Of a stretch of 23,380 nt of DNA, positions 7,950-15,890 are shown in pieces. The number at the start of each line of letters is the position of its first letter. Position 1 is the first letter of the stretch. The DNA lies in assembly GCA_002346645.1 (NCBI GenBank), contig DEAD01000009.1, positions 1-23,380 on the forward strand, read 5' to 3'. Position numbers and translations under genes: made by a program. The DNA is from Dehalococcoidia bacterium UBA2991 (GTDB taxonomy: Bacteria > Chloroflexota > Dehalococcoidia > Tepidiformales > Tepidiformaceae). The notes under the pieces are model-generated. The model searched no databases. It worked only from the letters and a program-made list of their open reading frames with translations, and was not told the origin of the DNA.

Positions 7950-9378
7950 GCCCACTGGCTTTATAGAATTCGAGCGGAAGGGGCCACCTAGTCGGCCTGT
8001 GGACGAACGTCTTACCGATTGGCTCGAGTACTACGAGGAAATGCCACCAACCCAGCTCAACCAGCAGGCCGCACGCTGCATGGATTGTGGTGTTCCGTTT
8101 TGTCATCAGGGCTGCCCCCTGGGGAATATCATTCCTGATTGGAACGATCTTGTTTATCGCGGTCATTGGCGTGACGCTATTGAGCGCCTGCATGCCACTA
8201 ATAATTTCCCTGAATTTACCGGAAGGCTCTGTCCGGCCCCCTGTGAGGCTGCTTGCGTACTTGGAATCAATGATGACCCCGTCACAATTAAACAGGTTGA
8301 AATCAGCATTATTGAGCGTGCTTGGCGTGAAGGATGGATTGCTCCTGAACCTCCAGAAAACCGCACTGAGCGACGGGTTGCGATCATTGGGTCAGGCCCG
8401 GCTGGCCTAGCTGCGGCTCAGCAGTTACGGCGGGCAGGCCATGAAGTTACTGTGTTTGAACGGGATGATCGGATAGGAGGACTTCTCCGCTACGGTATTC
8501 CTGAATTCAAAATGGAGAAACGCTTCATCGATAGGCGCTTAGAGCAGATGGAGGCCGAGGGGGTTATCTTCCGCCCTAATGTAAATATTGGTGTAGGTGT
8601 GGATGCTCGCGATTTATTGGAAGAGTTTGATGCCATCTGTCTATCAGGGGGCGCGACGCAATCGCGTGATCTAGACGTTCCTGGGCGTGATCTGGATGGT
8701 GTTCATCTGGCAATGGATTTCCTCCCTCCACAAAATCGCATTATTGCTGGTGATGCCGTTCCTGAAAGTGAGCGTATCTCTGCAGCAGGCAAACGCGTCA
8801 TTGTTTTGGGAGGTGGCGACACCGGTGCAGACTGCCTCGGCACCGTACACCGGCATGGAGCCCTAAGTGTTAAGCAGTGGGAGCTTCTGCCTAGGCCGCC
8901 CGATACTCGATCGCCGGAGACACCTTGGCCTATGTGGCCCAACATCTTTCGCACATCTGGCGCTCATCAGGAAGGTGGGGATCGGGACTACAGCATTCTT
9001 ACCAAAGAATTTACAGGTGAGGATGGTCGCCTAACTACCCTGCATGGAGTTCGGCTGGAGTGGGCTCGTCAGGATGATGGGCGAATGGGAATGACGGAGA
9101 TCCCAGGAAGCGAGTTTGAGGAACCGGTTGACCTGGTGCTCCTCGCGTTGGGCTTCCTTGGCCCGGAACGATTGGGCATGTTGGAACAGTTTGGGGTGGA
9201 ACTAACGGAACGTGGGAATGTTGCTGCTGATGAGAACAAGATGACGAGTGTGCCTGGAGTTTTTACCGCTGGCGATATGACTCGTGGCCAGTCGTTGATT
9301 GTGTGGGCTATCGCAGAGGGCCGTGATGCTGCACGGGGAATCGACCGGTACCTGATGGGTGAAACTAGATTGCCCTAG
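7942..9378 (+). CDS. gltD: glutamate synthase (NADPH) small subunit
   Basis: GltD oxidises NADPH at FAD and sends electrons through iron-sulfur clusters to the FMN of GltB. The 478-residue protein has the N-terminal cysteine groups of the family, C46, C49, C54, C58 and C97, C101, C105, which bind [4Fe-4S] clusters. The FAD dinucleotide fold starts at VAIIGSGPAGLAA (146-158) and the NADPH fold at VLGGGDTGAD (near 290). The C-terminal VFTAGDMTRGQSL block closes the FAD site. The ATG lies inside the end of gltB (eight-base overlap), so translation is probably coupled. The TAG stop abuts the stop of the convergent polyprenyl synthase with no bases between. Confidence 0.97.
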   Translation: MAKPTGFIEFERKGPPSRPVDERLTDWLEYYEEMPPTQLNQQAARCMDCGVPFCHQGCPLGNIIPDWNDLVYRGHWRDAIERLHATNNFPEFTGRLCPAPCEAACVLGINDDPVTIKQVEISIIERAWREGWIAPEPPENRTERRVAIIGSGPAGLAAAQQLRRAGHEVTVFERDDRIGGLLRYGIPEFKMEKRFIDRRLEQMEAEGVIFRPNVNIGVGVDARDLLEEFDAICLSGGATQSRDLDVPGRDLDGVHLAMDFLPPQNRIIAGDAVPESERISAAGKRVIVLGGGDTGADCLGTVHRHGALSVKQWELLPRPPDTRSPETPWPMWPNIFRTSGAHQEGGDRDYSILTKEFTGEDGRLTTLHGVRLEWARQDDGRMGMTEIPGSEFEEPVDLVLLALGFLGPERLGMLEQFGVELTERGNVAADENKMTSVPGVFTAGDMTRGQSLIVWAIAEGRDAARGIDRYLMGETRLP

Positions 9379-10404
9379 CTATCCAGCGCGTTGAATCAGA
9401 TAGCGCGCGACTGTCGCTAGTTGTTCCCGTTCCTCCTCGTGCAGGCCTAGGTCATTGAGCAAGGTTCCGGCCGCGTCTACGAAGCTCTGTGCGTACTCTT
9501 CTGCTATTTCTCGGATACCCTCGGCTTCCATCTGCAATGAGACTGCTTCTATCTCGGTGGTAGGAGGATTCTCCTGGGCGAACAACCGGCTAAGGTGGCC
9601 TTGAGTGCTGGGTGCTGACAGTGCTGCGATAACAGGTAATGTCTTTTTGTGTCGTGCGAGGTCGTTCTGGTTTGACTTTCCTGTGATGGCAGGGTTTCCC
9701 CAGATTCCTAGGATGTCGTCCTGTACCTGGAATGCGAGGCCTACCTTGCGGCCCCAATCCCGAAGGCGATCGCTCTGGTCTTTTGGAGCCCCGCTAAGGA
9801 TCGCTCCTATTTGGAGAGGTGCTCCAATAAGTGCCCCCGTCTTGCCCTCTACCATAGCAAGGTAGTCTTCAATGGAGACATCACCCCGAGGTTCGAAACT
9901 GAGGTCGCTCCACTGACCTCCTATCATGTCGTCAGTTGCCGTCAGAAGTGCATTAAGGGCTGCTAAGCGCCGTTCGGGTGGGGTAGCTGATTCTGAAAGT
10001 GCCCGTATTGCATGTGTAAGTAGGAAGTCCCCGATGTTTATGGCCTGGGCTTCCCCCACTAGGCGCCAGATTGTGGGGCGGTGGTGGCGTTCGGCGTCAC
10101 GATCTTGAATTTCGTCATGTACTAGGGAGAAGTTATGCACCAGTTCGACTGCGACCGCGCCAGGCATCGCTTCCAGTGCGGAACCGCCTAGGACCTCAGC
10201 TGCAAGTAAGCAAAGGGCGGGCCTTATGCGCTTTCCCCCGGTGGTTGTTGGGCGACCGGCTTCGTCCTCCCACCCCATTACATAACGAGAGGAGGCGGCC
10301 AAGCCCCCCTTCTCTGCGCCTATGGCGGAACGGAGAGCGGTCTCAAGGTCATTGAGATGAGCAGTTAGAGACTGGGGGGGAGGCGAAGCGGCAGGAGTTG
10401 TCAT
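9379..10404 (-). CDS. polyprenyl (geranylgeranyl/farnesyl-type) diphosphate synthase
   Basis: A 341-residue trans-isoprenyl diphosphate synthase that extends an allylic diphosphate with isopentenyl diphosphate. GGKRIRP (57-63) binds substrate. The first aspartate motif is written DEIQD (97-101) and the second is DDILG (229-233), where the usual third aspartate is glycine. The following KSNQNDLARHKKTLPV region is typical of short- to medium-chain synthases of the geranylgeranyl type. Chain length cannot be fixed from sequence. The start is 14 bases after the dxs stop and its ribosome site (AAGGGGG) overlaps that stop, so the two are very likely co-transcribed. The gene converges on gltD with zero spacing. 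Confidence 0.92.
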   Translation of the reverse strand: MTTPAASPPPQSLTAHLNDLETALRSAIGAEKGGLAASSRYVMGWEDEAGRPTTTGGKRIRPALCLLAAEVLGGSALEAMPGAVAVELVHNFSLVHDEIQDRDAERHHRPTIWRLVGEAQAINIGDFLLTHAIRALSESATPPERRLAALNALLTATDDMIGGQWSDLSFEPRGDVSIEDYLAMVEGKTGALIGAPLQIGAILSGAPKDQSDRLRDWGRKVGLAFQVQDDILGIWGNPAITGKSNQNDLARHKKTLPVIAALSAPSTQGHLSRLFAQENPPTTEIEAVSLQMEAEGIREIAEEYAQSFVDAAGTLLNDLGLHEEEREQLATVARYLIQRAG

Positions 10405-10418
10405 GTGGCCGGCCCCCT

Positions 10419-12347
10419 TCAGGCGGGTGCAAGGCTTCCCTTCCGTTCGGGTCGACGGTCCAACAGCACCTTCATCGCCTGACGGGCAATGCCTTCGCCA
10501 TCAAGGTCGTAAACCCCTCGGTATACTTTCTGAGGGCCGTGGTCCACGATGTCATCTGGCATCGTTAGGTTGAGCAAGAGCGCTTCTGGGGCCTTGTGGT
10601 CTGCTAGGAGTGCAAGAACCGCCTCACCGAAACCGCCGGCTCGAACATTTTCTTCAGCAGTGATGATGCCACCGGTCTCACGTGCTGCCGCGAGAATCAT
10701 GTCTTGGTCGAGTGGTTTTGCGAATCGAGCGTTGATCACGCGAGCTTCCACACCTTCAAGTAATAGTAGTTCGCTCGCTTTTACGCACTCGATTACTGAG
10801 GCGCCAAAGCCGATAAGGGTGACGTCCATTCCGTCCCGTAGAAGCTCGGATTTTCCAATTGGAATGTTTTTCATGGGTTGGTCGGTGGGTGCTCCTGGGC
10901 CTGCTCCTCGGGGATAGCGCACTGAGAAGGGGGAGTCTTGTGTCACGGCTGTAAATAGTAAGTCGCGCAACTCTGCCTCATCCTTGGGTGCAGTGACCAC
11001 CATGTTCGGTAAGCAGCGCATATAGGAAGTGTCGATGAAGCCCTGGTGAGTTTTTCCGTCATCGCCTACAAAACCTGCACGGTCCAGAGCAAAAATGACT
11101 GGGAGCTTCTGGACAACAATGTCGTGGACGATTGAGTCAAAGCCTCTTTGTAGGAATGTGGAGTAAATAGCTGCGATTGGGCGCATTCCTTGTGTGGCTA
11201 GGCCAGCAGCGAAAGTTACCCCATGTTGTTCCGCAATACCGACATCGAAGACTCGGTCCGGATGCTCTTTTTGGGTGGAGGCTAAACCTGTTCCCTCGAG
11301 CATTGCTGCGGTGATAGCCACTACCCGAGAGTCCTTCTCGATTAGTTCACCCACGGCTTGGGCGAAAACCTGGCTATAGGTTGGGGGGGCCTTTGGAGCA
11401 TCTGGGGCTGGAGCTTCTTTCAACCAAAAGGTGCCACTGTGGCTCTTTACAGGGTCTGCTGCTGCCTCTGGGATGCCATGCCCTTTTTCGGTAAGAACGT
11501 GGAGTAGGACTGGCTTTCCGCGAACTTTCTTTACTTGCGAGAGTGTTTCCTCTAGTTCATTCAAGTTATGGCCGTCTATAGGACCGTAGTAGTCGAAGCC
11601 AAACTGTTCCCAGAAACTGGCTGGGACGATCAGGTCACGCATGCTCGACTTAACGCGCTGTGCCGTGTTCCACATCTGTTCGGCAAGGTTTCTTCCAATG
11701 GGAAACTGCTCGACGATTTCGCCAATCTCTTGTTTAGCTCGACGATAGTGTGGTTCGATACGCAGCTTGTTCACGTTGCGACTAAGCGCCCCCACATTGG
11801 GGGAGATGGACATGGAGTTGTCATTCAGGATGACGATCAGGTTGGTACCTAGATGCCCAGCATGATTCAAGCCCTCGAAGGCCATTCCGGCGGTCATTGC
11901 GCCATCTCCGATGATCGCGATTACGTGGTGGTCCTCCCCCCGAAGATCACGGGCGGCGGCCATGCCGGTAGCTGCTGAAATTGAGGTGCCTGCGTGGCCG
12001 GCACCGAAGAGGTCATGGGGGCTTTCATTTCGATCTGCGAATCCGGAAAGGCCCTCGTACTGTCGGATTGTGGCCATCTGATCCCGCCGGCCGGTCACCA
12101 TTTTATGAACGTAGACCTGGTGGCTGACGTCCCAAAGCATTCGGTCGGTAGGGGAGTCGAACTGGCGATGTAACGAAAGCGTTAGCTCCACTACTCCCAG
12201 GTTGGATGCGAGGTGGCCGCCTCCGCCAATGCCCTGAATTGTATTGACGAGCTCTTCGCGAATTTCTCCGGCCAGCTGCTCCAGCTCTTCAGAGGAAAGA
12301 GACCGCAAGTCGGCGGGGGAATTGATCTTGTCTAACAAAAGGGCCAT
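10419..12347 (-). CDS. dxs: 1-deoxy-D-xylulose-5-phosphate synthase
   Basis: DXS condenses pyruvate and glyceraldehyde 3-phosphate, using thiamine diphosphate, in the first step of the MEP isoprenoid pathway. The 642-residue length is normal. HLASNLG (H45), GDGAMTAG (147-154) and LNDNSMSIS (N175-N177) form the thiamine-diphosphate and Mg site. E373 in VGIAEQHG corresponds to the catalytic glutamate (E370 in E. coli). DRAGFVGDDGKTHQG and the C-terminal transketolase domain follow. AAAGGA precedes the ATG by seven bases. A good promoter lies just after the kinase stop, so dxs and the polyprenyl synthase probably form their own transcript; ispG of the same pathway lies elsewhere in the window. 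Confidence 0.97.
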   Translation of the reverse strand: MALLLDKINSPADLRSLSSEELEQLAGEIREELVNTIQGIGGGGHLASNLGVVELTLSLHRQFDSPTDRMLWDVSHQVYVHKMVTGRRDQMATIRQYEGLSGFADRNESPHDLFGAGHAGTSISAATGMAAARDLRGEDHHVIAIIGDGAMTAGMAFEGLNHAGHLGTNLIVILNDNSMSISPNVGALSRNVNKLRIEPHYRRAKQEIGEIVEQFPIGRNLAEQMWNTAQRVKSSMRDLIVPASFWEQFGFDYYGPIDGHNLNELEETLSQVKKVRGKPVLLHVLTEKGHGIPEAAADPVKSHSGTFWLKEAPAPDAPKAPPTYSQVFAQAVGELIEKDSRVVAITAAMLEGTGLASTQKEHPDRVFDVGIAEQHGVTFAAGLATQGMRPIAAIYSTFLQRGFDSIVHDIVVQKLPVIFALDRAGFVGDDGKTHQGFIDTSYMRCLPNMVVTAPKDEAELRDLLFTAVTQDSPFSVRYPRGAGPGAPTDQPMKNIPIGKSELLRDGMDVTLIGFGASVIECVKASELLLLEGVEARVINARFAKPLDQDMILAAARETGGIITAEENVRAGGFGEAVLALLADHKAPEALLLNLTMPDDIVDHGPQKVYRGVYDLDGEGIARQAMKVLLDRRPERKGSLAPA

Positions 12348-12446
12348 AAGAGCGTCCTTTTAAATCCTGTGCAAAGAGTGAAACAGATACTGTTGTTAGC
12401 TGCAGTCAGGGCGCTTATGACCACAACTCGAGAGCGTTGTGTCGGA

Positions 12447-12476
12447 CATATACGCGAGCCAGAGCCACGAGGTCAA
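12447..12476 (-). promoter_or_regulatory. candidate sigma-70 promoter for dxs
   Basis: On the minus strand TTGACC (12476-12471, five of six to TTGACA) and TATATG (12452-12447, four of six to TATAAT) are 18 bases apart. They lie immediately downstream of the kinase stop codon. Transcription would start near 12440 and leave a leader of about 90 bases before dxs. The rest of 12348-12483 holds no gene. Confidence 0.45.
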
Positions 12477-12483
12477 GGAAGGG

Positions 12484-13704
12484 TTACGGTTTGAGGGACT
12501 CGGCTGCCATGAAGTCGGCCTCGTTTGTAGCAGTTGAGTGGGGTAGCTCGAGTGTGAAAATGGTCCCTTGGCCAGGCTCCGATTGAACCTCTACAGATCC
12601 CCCCAAGGAGTCCATTAGTTCTTTGACAATGGCTAGGCCAAGGCCGGATCCTCCCCGGCCGCGCACGCGGCTTCTATCAACCCGATAAAACCGGTCGAAG
12701 ATGTGCGCTAGGTCCTGTTTGGGTATGCCAGGGCCATCGTCTTTTACCCGAATCCAGACATGTTCTTCATCACATCCGGTTTCTGCCATGATGGACGTGC
12801 CTTCTCCGGTGTGTTTCACGGCATTGTCAATTAAATTTAGCACGCAGCGATAGAGCAAATCGGTCCGCGTAACCACTTCACAATCCCCTTCCGCGTGAAA
12901 AGAAAGGTTGATGTTGGCACGCTCAGTAATCGGCTCCAACTCCTCGATTGCAACACCTACCAGGTCGCTGGAGTGCACTGCTTCCAACGGAAGGGGAGCT
13001 TGAGGAGCTGTTAACAGAAGTAGATCTTCACTAAGTCGGGTTAGGCGCTCAGTTTGGCCTTTTATTGTGTTCATCAGGTCCCGCTGATCTTTGGTTACGT
13101 TGCCATCGGCCATTTCCGCGACTTCGATGTTGGTTCGGATAGCGGCCAGGGGAGTCCGGAGTTCATGGGAGGCATCTTGAACAAACCTTCGTTGTAACTC
13201 GAACCCTCCCTCGATGCGTTCGATCATTGCGTCGAATGTGTCTGCCAGCTGTTTGAGCTCGTCGTCAGGTCCTTCGTGATTAATTCTCTGAGAGAGATTT
13301 GTTGCACTGATTTCAGAAGCCACTTCTGTAATGTTCCGCATCGGTCGTAGGATGATGCCTGAAAGTGCAAATCCGCCAAATCCGGAGATGATTGCCAGGC
13401 CGAAGCCTGCCACGATGGACCAAGTGCGTAGCCGGTTGAGGTTCTCCGTCTGAAATTCGTCTCCCGCCTCTTCGACCAACTGGGCCGGTGTCATGGATTC
13501 GATGGCTTTGTTGGCTGTCCCCTCGGTTTGTATGACAGCCATCCTCCATTGAGCTGGACTTAGCCCCATTTCCTTCATGACCGCTTGGTCGTCCGGCTCA
13601 TCAAGACGTGCCGCTACGTTTAGAAAGAGGATGAACGCCAGACCGAGAATAAGAAGGAGCGTGGAATACCAGACCGTCAGCCTGAAGCGGACGGTCCTTA
13701 CCAC
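12484..13704 (-). CDS. two-component sensor histidine kinase
   Basis: A 406-residue membrane kinase expected to phosphorylate the adjacent response regulator. Two membrane segments (about 10-31 and 94-118) bracket an extracytoplasmic region of only about 60 residues with no recognised sensor fold. They are followed by HAMP (about 119-170). The HisKA domain has the phosphoacceptor H180 in DASHELRTPLAAIR. The ATPase domain has the N box (N290/N294, LNLIDNAVKHT), the D-box DDGPGIP (322-328), an FDRFYRVD F-box and GGSGLGLAIV. The start is GTG, 16 bases after the regulator's stop and without a visible Shine-Dalgarno, so it probably relies on translational coupling. The signal is unknown. Confidence 0.95.
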   Translation of the reverse strand: MVRTVRFRLTVWYSTLLLILGLAFILFLNVAARLDEPDDQAVMKEMGLSPAQWRMAVIQTEGTANKAIESMTPAQLVEEAGDEFQTENLNRLRTWSIVAGFGLAIISGFGGFALSGIILRPMRNITEVASEISATNLSQRINHEGPDDELKQLADTFDAMIERIEGGFELQRRFVQDASHELRTPLAAIRTNIEVAEMADGNVTKDQRDLMNTIKGQTERLTRLSEDLLLLTAPQAPLPLEAVHSSDLVGVAIEELEPITERANINLSFHAEGDCEVVTRTDLLYRCVLNLIDNAVKHTGEGTSIMAETGCDEEHVWIRVKDDGPGIPKQDLAHIFDRFYRVDRSRVRGRGGSGLGLAIVKELMDSLGGSVEVQSEPGQGTIFTLELPHSTATNEADFMAAESLKP

Positions 13705-13720
13705 CGGTGGCAGGTGTGGT

Positions 13721-14383
13721 TTAAAGGACGTAGCCCTTCCCTCGGACAGTAGTGATCATTGGCTCCCCAAGGCTGTTGGTCAGTTTCCGGCGAAGGTTGT
13801 TCATGTGTACTTTTACAGTTTGCGTGAATGGGTTCATGCGGTCGTCCCAGACGTGCTGGATCAGTTCTTCTTGGGGAATAGCCCGGCCTTCATGTTTTGC
13901 TAAGTAGTACAAGAGCTCAAATTCCTTGGGAGTTAATTCGATGGAGAGTTCGTTTCGTTTCACGCTGTTCCTGTTTGGGTTTAATTCCAGGCCCCTTGCT
14001 GAGACTACTGGGTAGAGAGGACCTGCTTCGCGCCTGGTTACTGCGCGGATCCGTGCTGCCAGCTCACTAAAGGCGAAGGGTTTTACCAGATAATCATCGG
14101 CGCCATGGTCCAACCCTTCCACTCGTTCCCGGATGCCACTCCTGGCAGTCAACATAATAACCCCACCACTGAAAAGCTCTGCTCGGAGTCGTCGGCAGAC
14201 TTCCAAACCGTCTACCCGTGGCAGGTTCAAGTCGAGACAAATGACGTCGTAGTGGGCCTTCCCTGTTTGCTCAAGTGCCTCTTCTCCGTCGTATGCCACA
14301 TCGACTGTGTAGCCAAGGTTTTGCAAACCACGCTCGAGTGCCGATGCTAAGGACTCTTCATCTTCTACAACTAGGACTCGCAT
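13721..14383 (-). CDS. OmpR/PhoB-family response regulator
   Basis: A 220-residue DNA-binding regulator. The receiver domain (1-115) has acidic residues E7/D8, phosphorylation site D51 (CLDLNLP), T79 and K101 (VKPF). The winged-helix output domain (about 125-220) ends with the typical TTVRGKGYVL. The ATG at 14383 has GGAGG about six bases upstream. It is first in a regulator-kinase pair and is divergent from the propeller-protease genes, which makes them possible but unproven targets. Confidence 0.95.
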   Translation of the reverse strand: MRVLVVEDEESLASALERGLQNLGYTVDVAYDGEEALEQTGKAHYDVICLDLNLPRVDGLEVCRRLRAELFSGGVIMLTARSGIRERVEGLDHGADDYLVKPFAFSELAARIRAVTRREAGPLYPVVSARGLELNPNRNSVKRNELSIELTPKEFELLYYLAKHEGRAIPQEELIQHVWDDRMNPFTQTVKVHMNNLRRKLTNSLGEPMITTVRGKGYVL

Positions 14384-14453
14384 AGGGCCTCCAATGCGGT
14401 GACCTCTGATATTAGCCTAGGGCAAGGTGTGAAAATGTAAGGTAAAGAAGGAG

Positions 14454-14483
14454 TTGTTTCTCTAAGGGGTATTAGAGGAACAG
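14454..14483. other. stem-loop in the divergent intergenic region
   Basis: Bases 14454-14465 pair with 14472-14483 (12 bp, two G-T pairs) around the loop GGGGTA. It lies in the 248-base gap between the divergent response regulator and propeller genes, where no gene ends, so a terminator is not expected. It could be an operator-like inverted repeat or part of a leader or small RNA. No clear promoter or other gene was recognised in 14384-14631. Confidence 0.4.
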
Positions 14484-14631
14484 AAGACAGAGCGTACCGC
14501 CCCCCTTCTCACATAACTGCAATAGTGCGAAGTTCATATCTGGCTTGCTACGTTGCTTTATGTCCAAGGGCTCCTAGGGGAGCTGCTCATGACCCGTCAT
14601 CGCCTACAATTCCGCAGGAGGCATCCCTATC

Positions 14632-15807
14632 TTGTTCGCCCCTATTGTTGCCGCTGAGCCTGGAAAGGCTGTAGTTCTTCTTCGCTCCAATGAAGAGGGC
14701 TGGGCTCGCTCAACGCTAGCCCGTGCGGGATTTTGGCCAACTTGGCGACCCGGACACGAAGCCATTGGTGTTTCGGTGGTGGTTGATGAAGGAAAGAAAC
14801 AGCGTAGTTCGGTAGAGATGCTTGATCTTGAGGGCAATCACTTGCGTACCCTCTTTGAGAGTCCCATCGGTGGTGATGCAGTAATTGCGCAGAATGTACC
14901 TCACTATGTCGTCTGGTCCCCGGACGGCACTCAAGTCGCCGTCGTAGCTCAAGGAAGTGCGGGGCTCACTCTTTTTCTCAGCGAAGCTGAGGGACCGCTT
15001 ATAGCTGATCCGATCCAGACGGGGGCTCCGTTATTCCTTGCTTGGTCGCCTGATGGAGGACGCCTTGCTGTTCATGCAGGTGTGAACCTGTCGGTGCTTG
15101 AACTTGCTGAGGCAAGAGCCTCCCGTCCCATCTCTGCCGATGCGCGAGGCTTTAGGACTCCCGTCTTCAGCGATGATGGCAAGTTGCTAGCGTTTGCTAC
15201 TCCAGGCGCTACTGGGGAGGGCGTAGTAGTAAGGGTAGTAAGGGGATTGGGCGAAGAGAATGAACCCGCTCATGAACTGCCTGGAGGTGTGGCTCTCGGA
15301 TTTCGCCCAGGGTCTTACATATTGACGATTGCGGTGACCACTAGCCCTGCTTCTGGTGCCTTTGATGAGTTATGGACGATTGACCTCAGTACTAACGATG
15401 GAGAACCGACGCTTTTAGTACGTCGCCCGTTCACCAGCTTCTTTTGGGATCCCACTGGCGAAAAGCTGGCTTTTGTCGTTCCTTCCACTACCGGTGATGG
15501 GATGGTCTCGCTACAGGCACGTTCCGCGCAGGGTGAGTTCATGGGGGCTAGCCCCCCCTTCTTACCATCGATTGACTATCAGACGATGGCAGGTTTCTTT
15601 GACCAATATGGTACCTCCCACCACCTGTGGTCTCCTGATGGCTCTGTATTCTTGGCAGCGGGCCGATTATTGACAGACTCTCCTGCCGTCTCCTTTGGTG
15701 ATGGGTCTCGAGACTCTCTCTTTGGTTGGAATCCTCGCCGTGGAGCGCCTCTCGAGCATATTACGGAGGGTGGTATTGGGTTCTTTCCGCCGGTGGCTCT
15801 TGGATAG
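14632..15807 (+). CDS. PD40/TolB-like beta-propeller protein
   Basis: A 391-residue protein composed of WD40-like PD40 repeats. The clearest are FWPTWRPG (near 34), VVWSPDGTQVAVV (near 92), LAWSPDGGRLAVH (near 136), FSDDGKLLAFA (near 178), FWDPTGEKLAFV (near 270) and HLWSPDGSVFLAA (near 330), which suggests one beta-propeller. The chosen start is TTG at 14632, with AGGAGG (14616-14621) ten bases upstream. The frame is closed by TGA at 14590 and contains no ATG, GTG or earlier TTG. No signal peptide is apparent from this start, which is unusual for a TolB-like protein. The next gene is a membrane-anchored PDZ-S41 protease, so a role in substrate handling for that protease is plausible but inferred. 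Confidence 0.8.
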   Translation: MFAPIVAAEPGKAVVLLRSNEEGWARSTLARAGFWPTWRPGHEAIGVSVVVDEGKKQRSSVEMLDLEGNHLRTLFESPIGGDAVIAQNVPHYVVWSPDGTQVAVVAQGSAGLTLFLSEAEGPLIADPIQTGAPLFLAWSPDGGRLAVHAGVNLSVLELAEARASRPISADARGFRTPVFSDDGKLLAFATPGATGEGVVVRVVRGLGEENEPAHELPGGVALGFRPGSYILTIAVTTSPASGAFDELWTIDLSTNDGEPTLLVRRPFTSFFWDPTGEKLAFVVPSTTGDGMVSLQARSAQGEFMGASPPFLPSIDYQTMAGFFDQYGTSHHLWSPDGSVFLAAGRLLTDSPAVSFGDGSRDSLFGWNPRRGAPLEHITEGGIGFFPPVALG

Positions 15808-15890
15808 AGTCTGGGGAGGATTCGCGTTGCCGCCCAACAAACCCCCACATAAACTCGGGTGAGAGCCATACAAGCGTCCCGGAGCATCTA

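Noticed and set aside
7356..7955. 199-codon minus-strand open frame inside gltB
   Set aside because: It is antisense to the conserved GltB C-terminal domain and has low-complexity, non-protein-like composition.
15726..15890. 55-codon extension of the S41 protease
   Set aside because: It overlaps the end of the propeller gene and is unlike any protease leader; ATG 15891 has GGAG and is followed by the membrane anchor.
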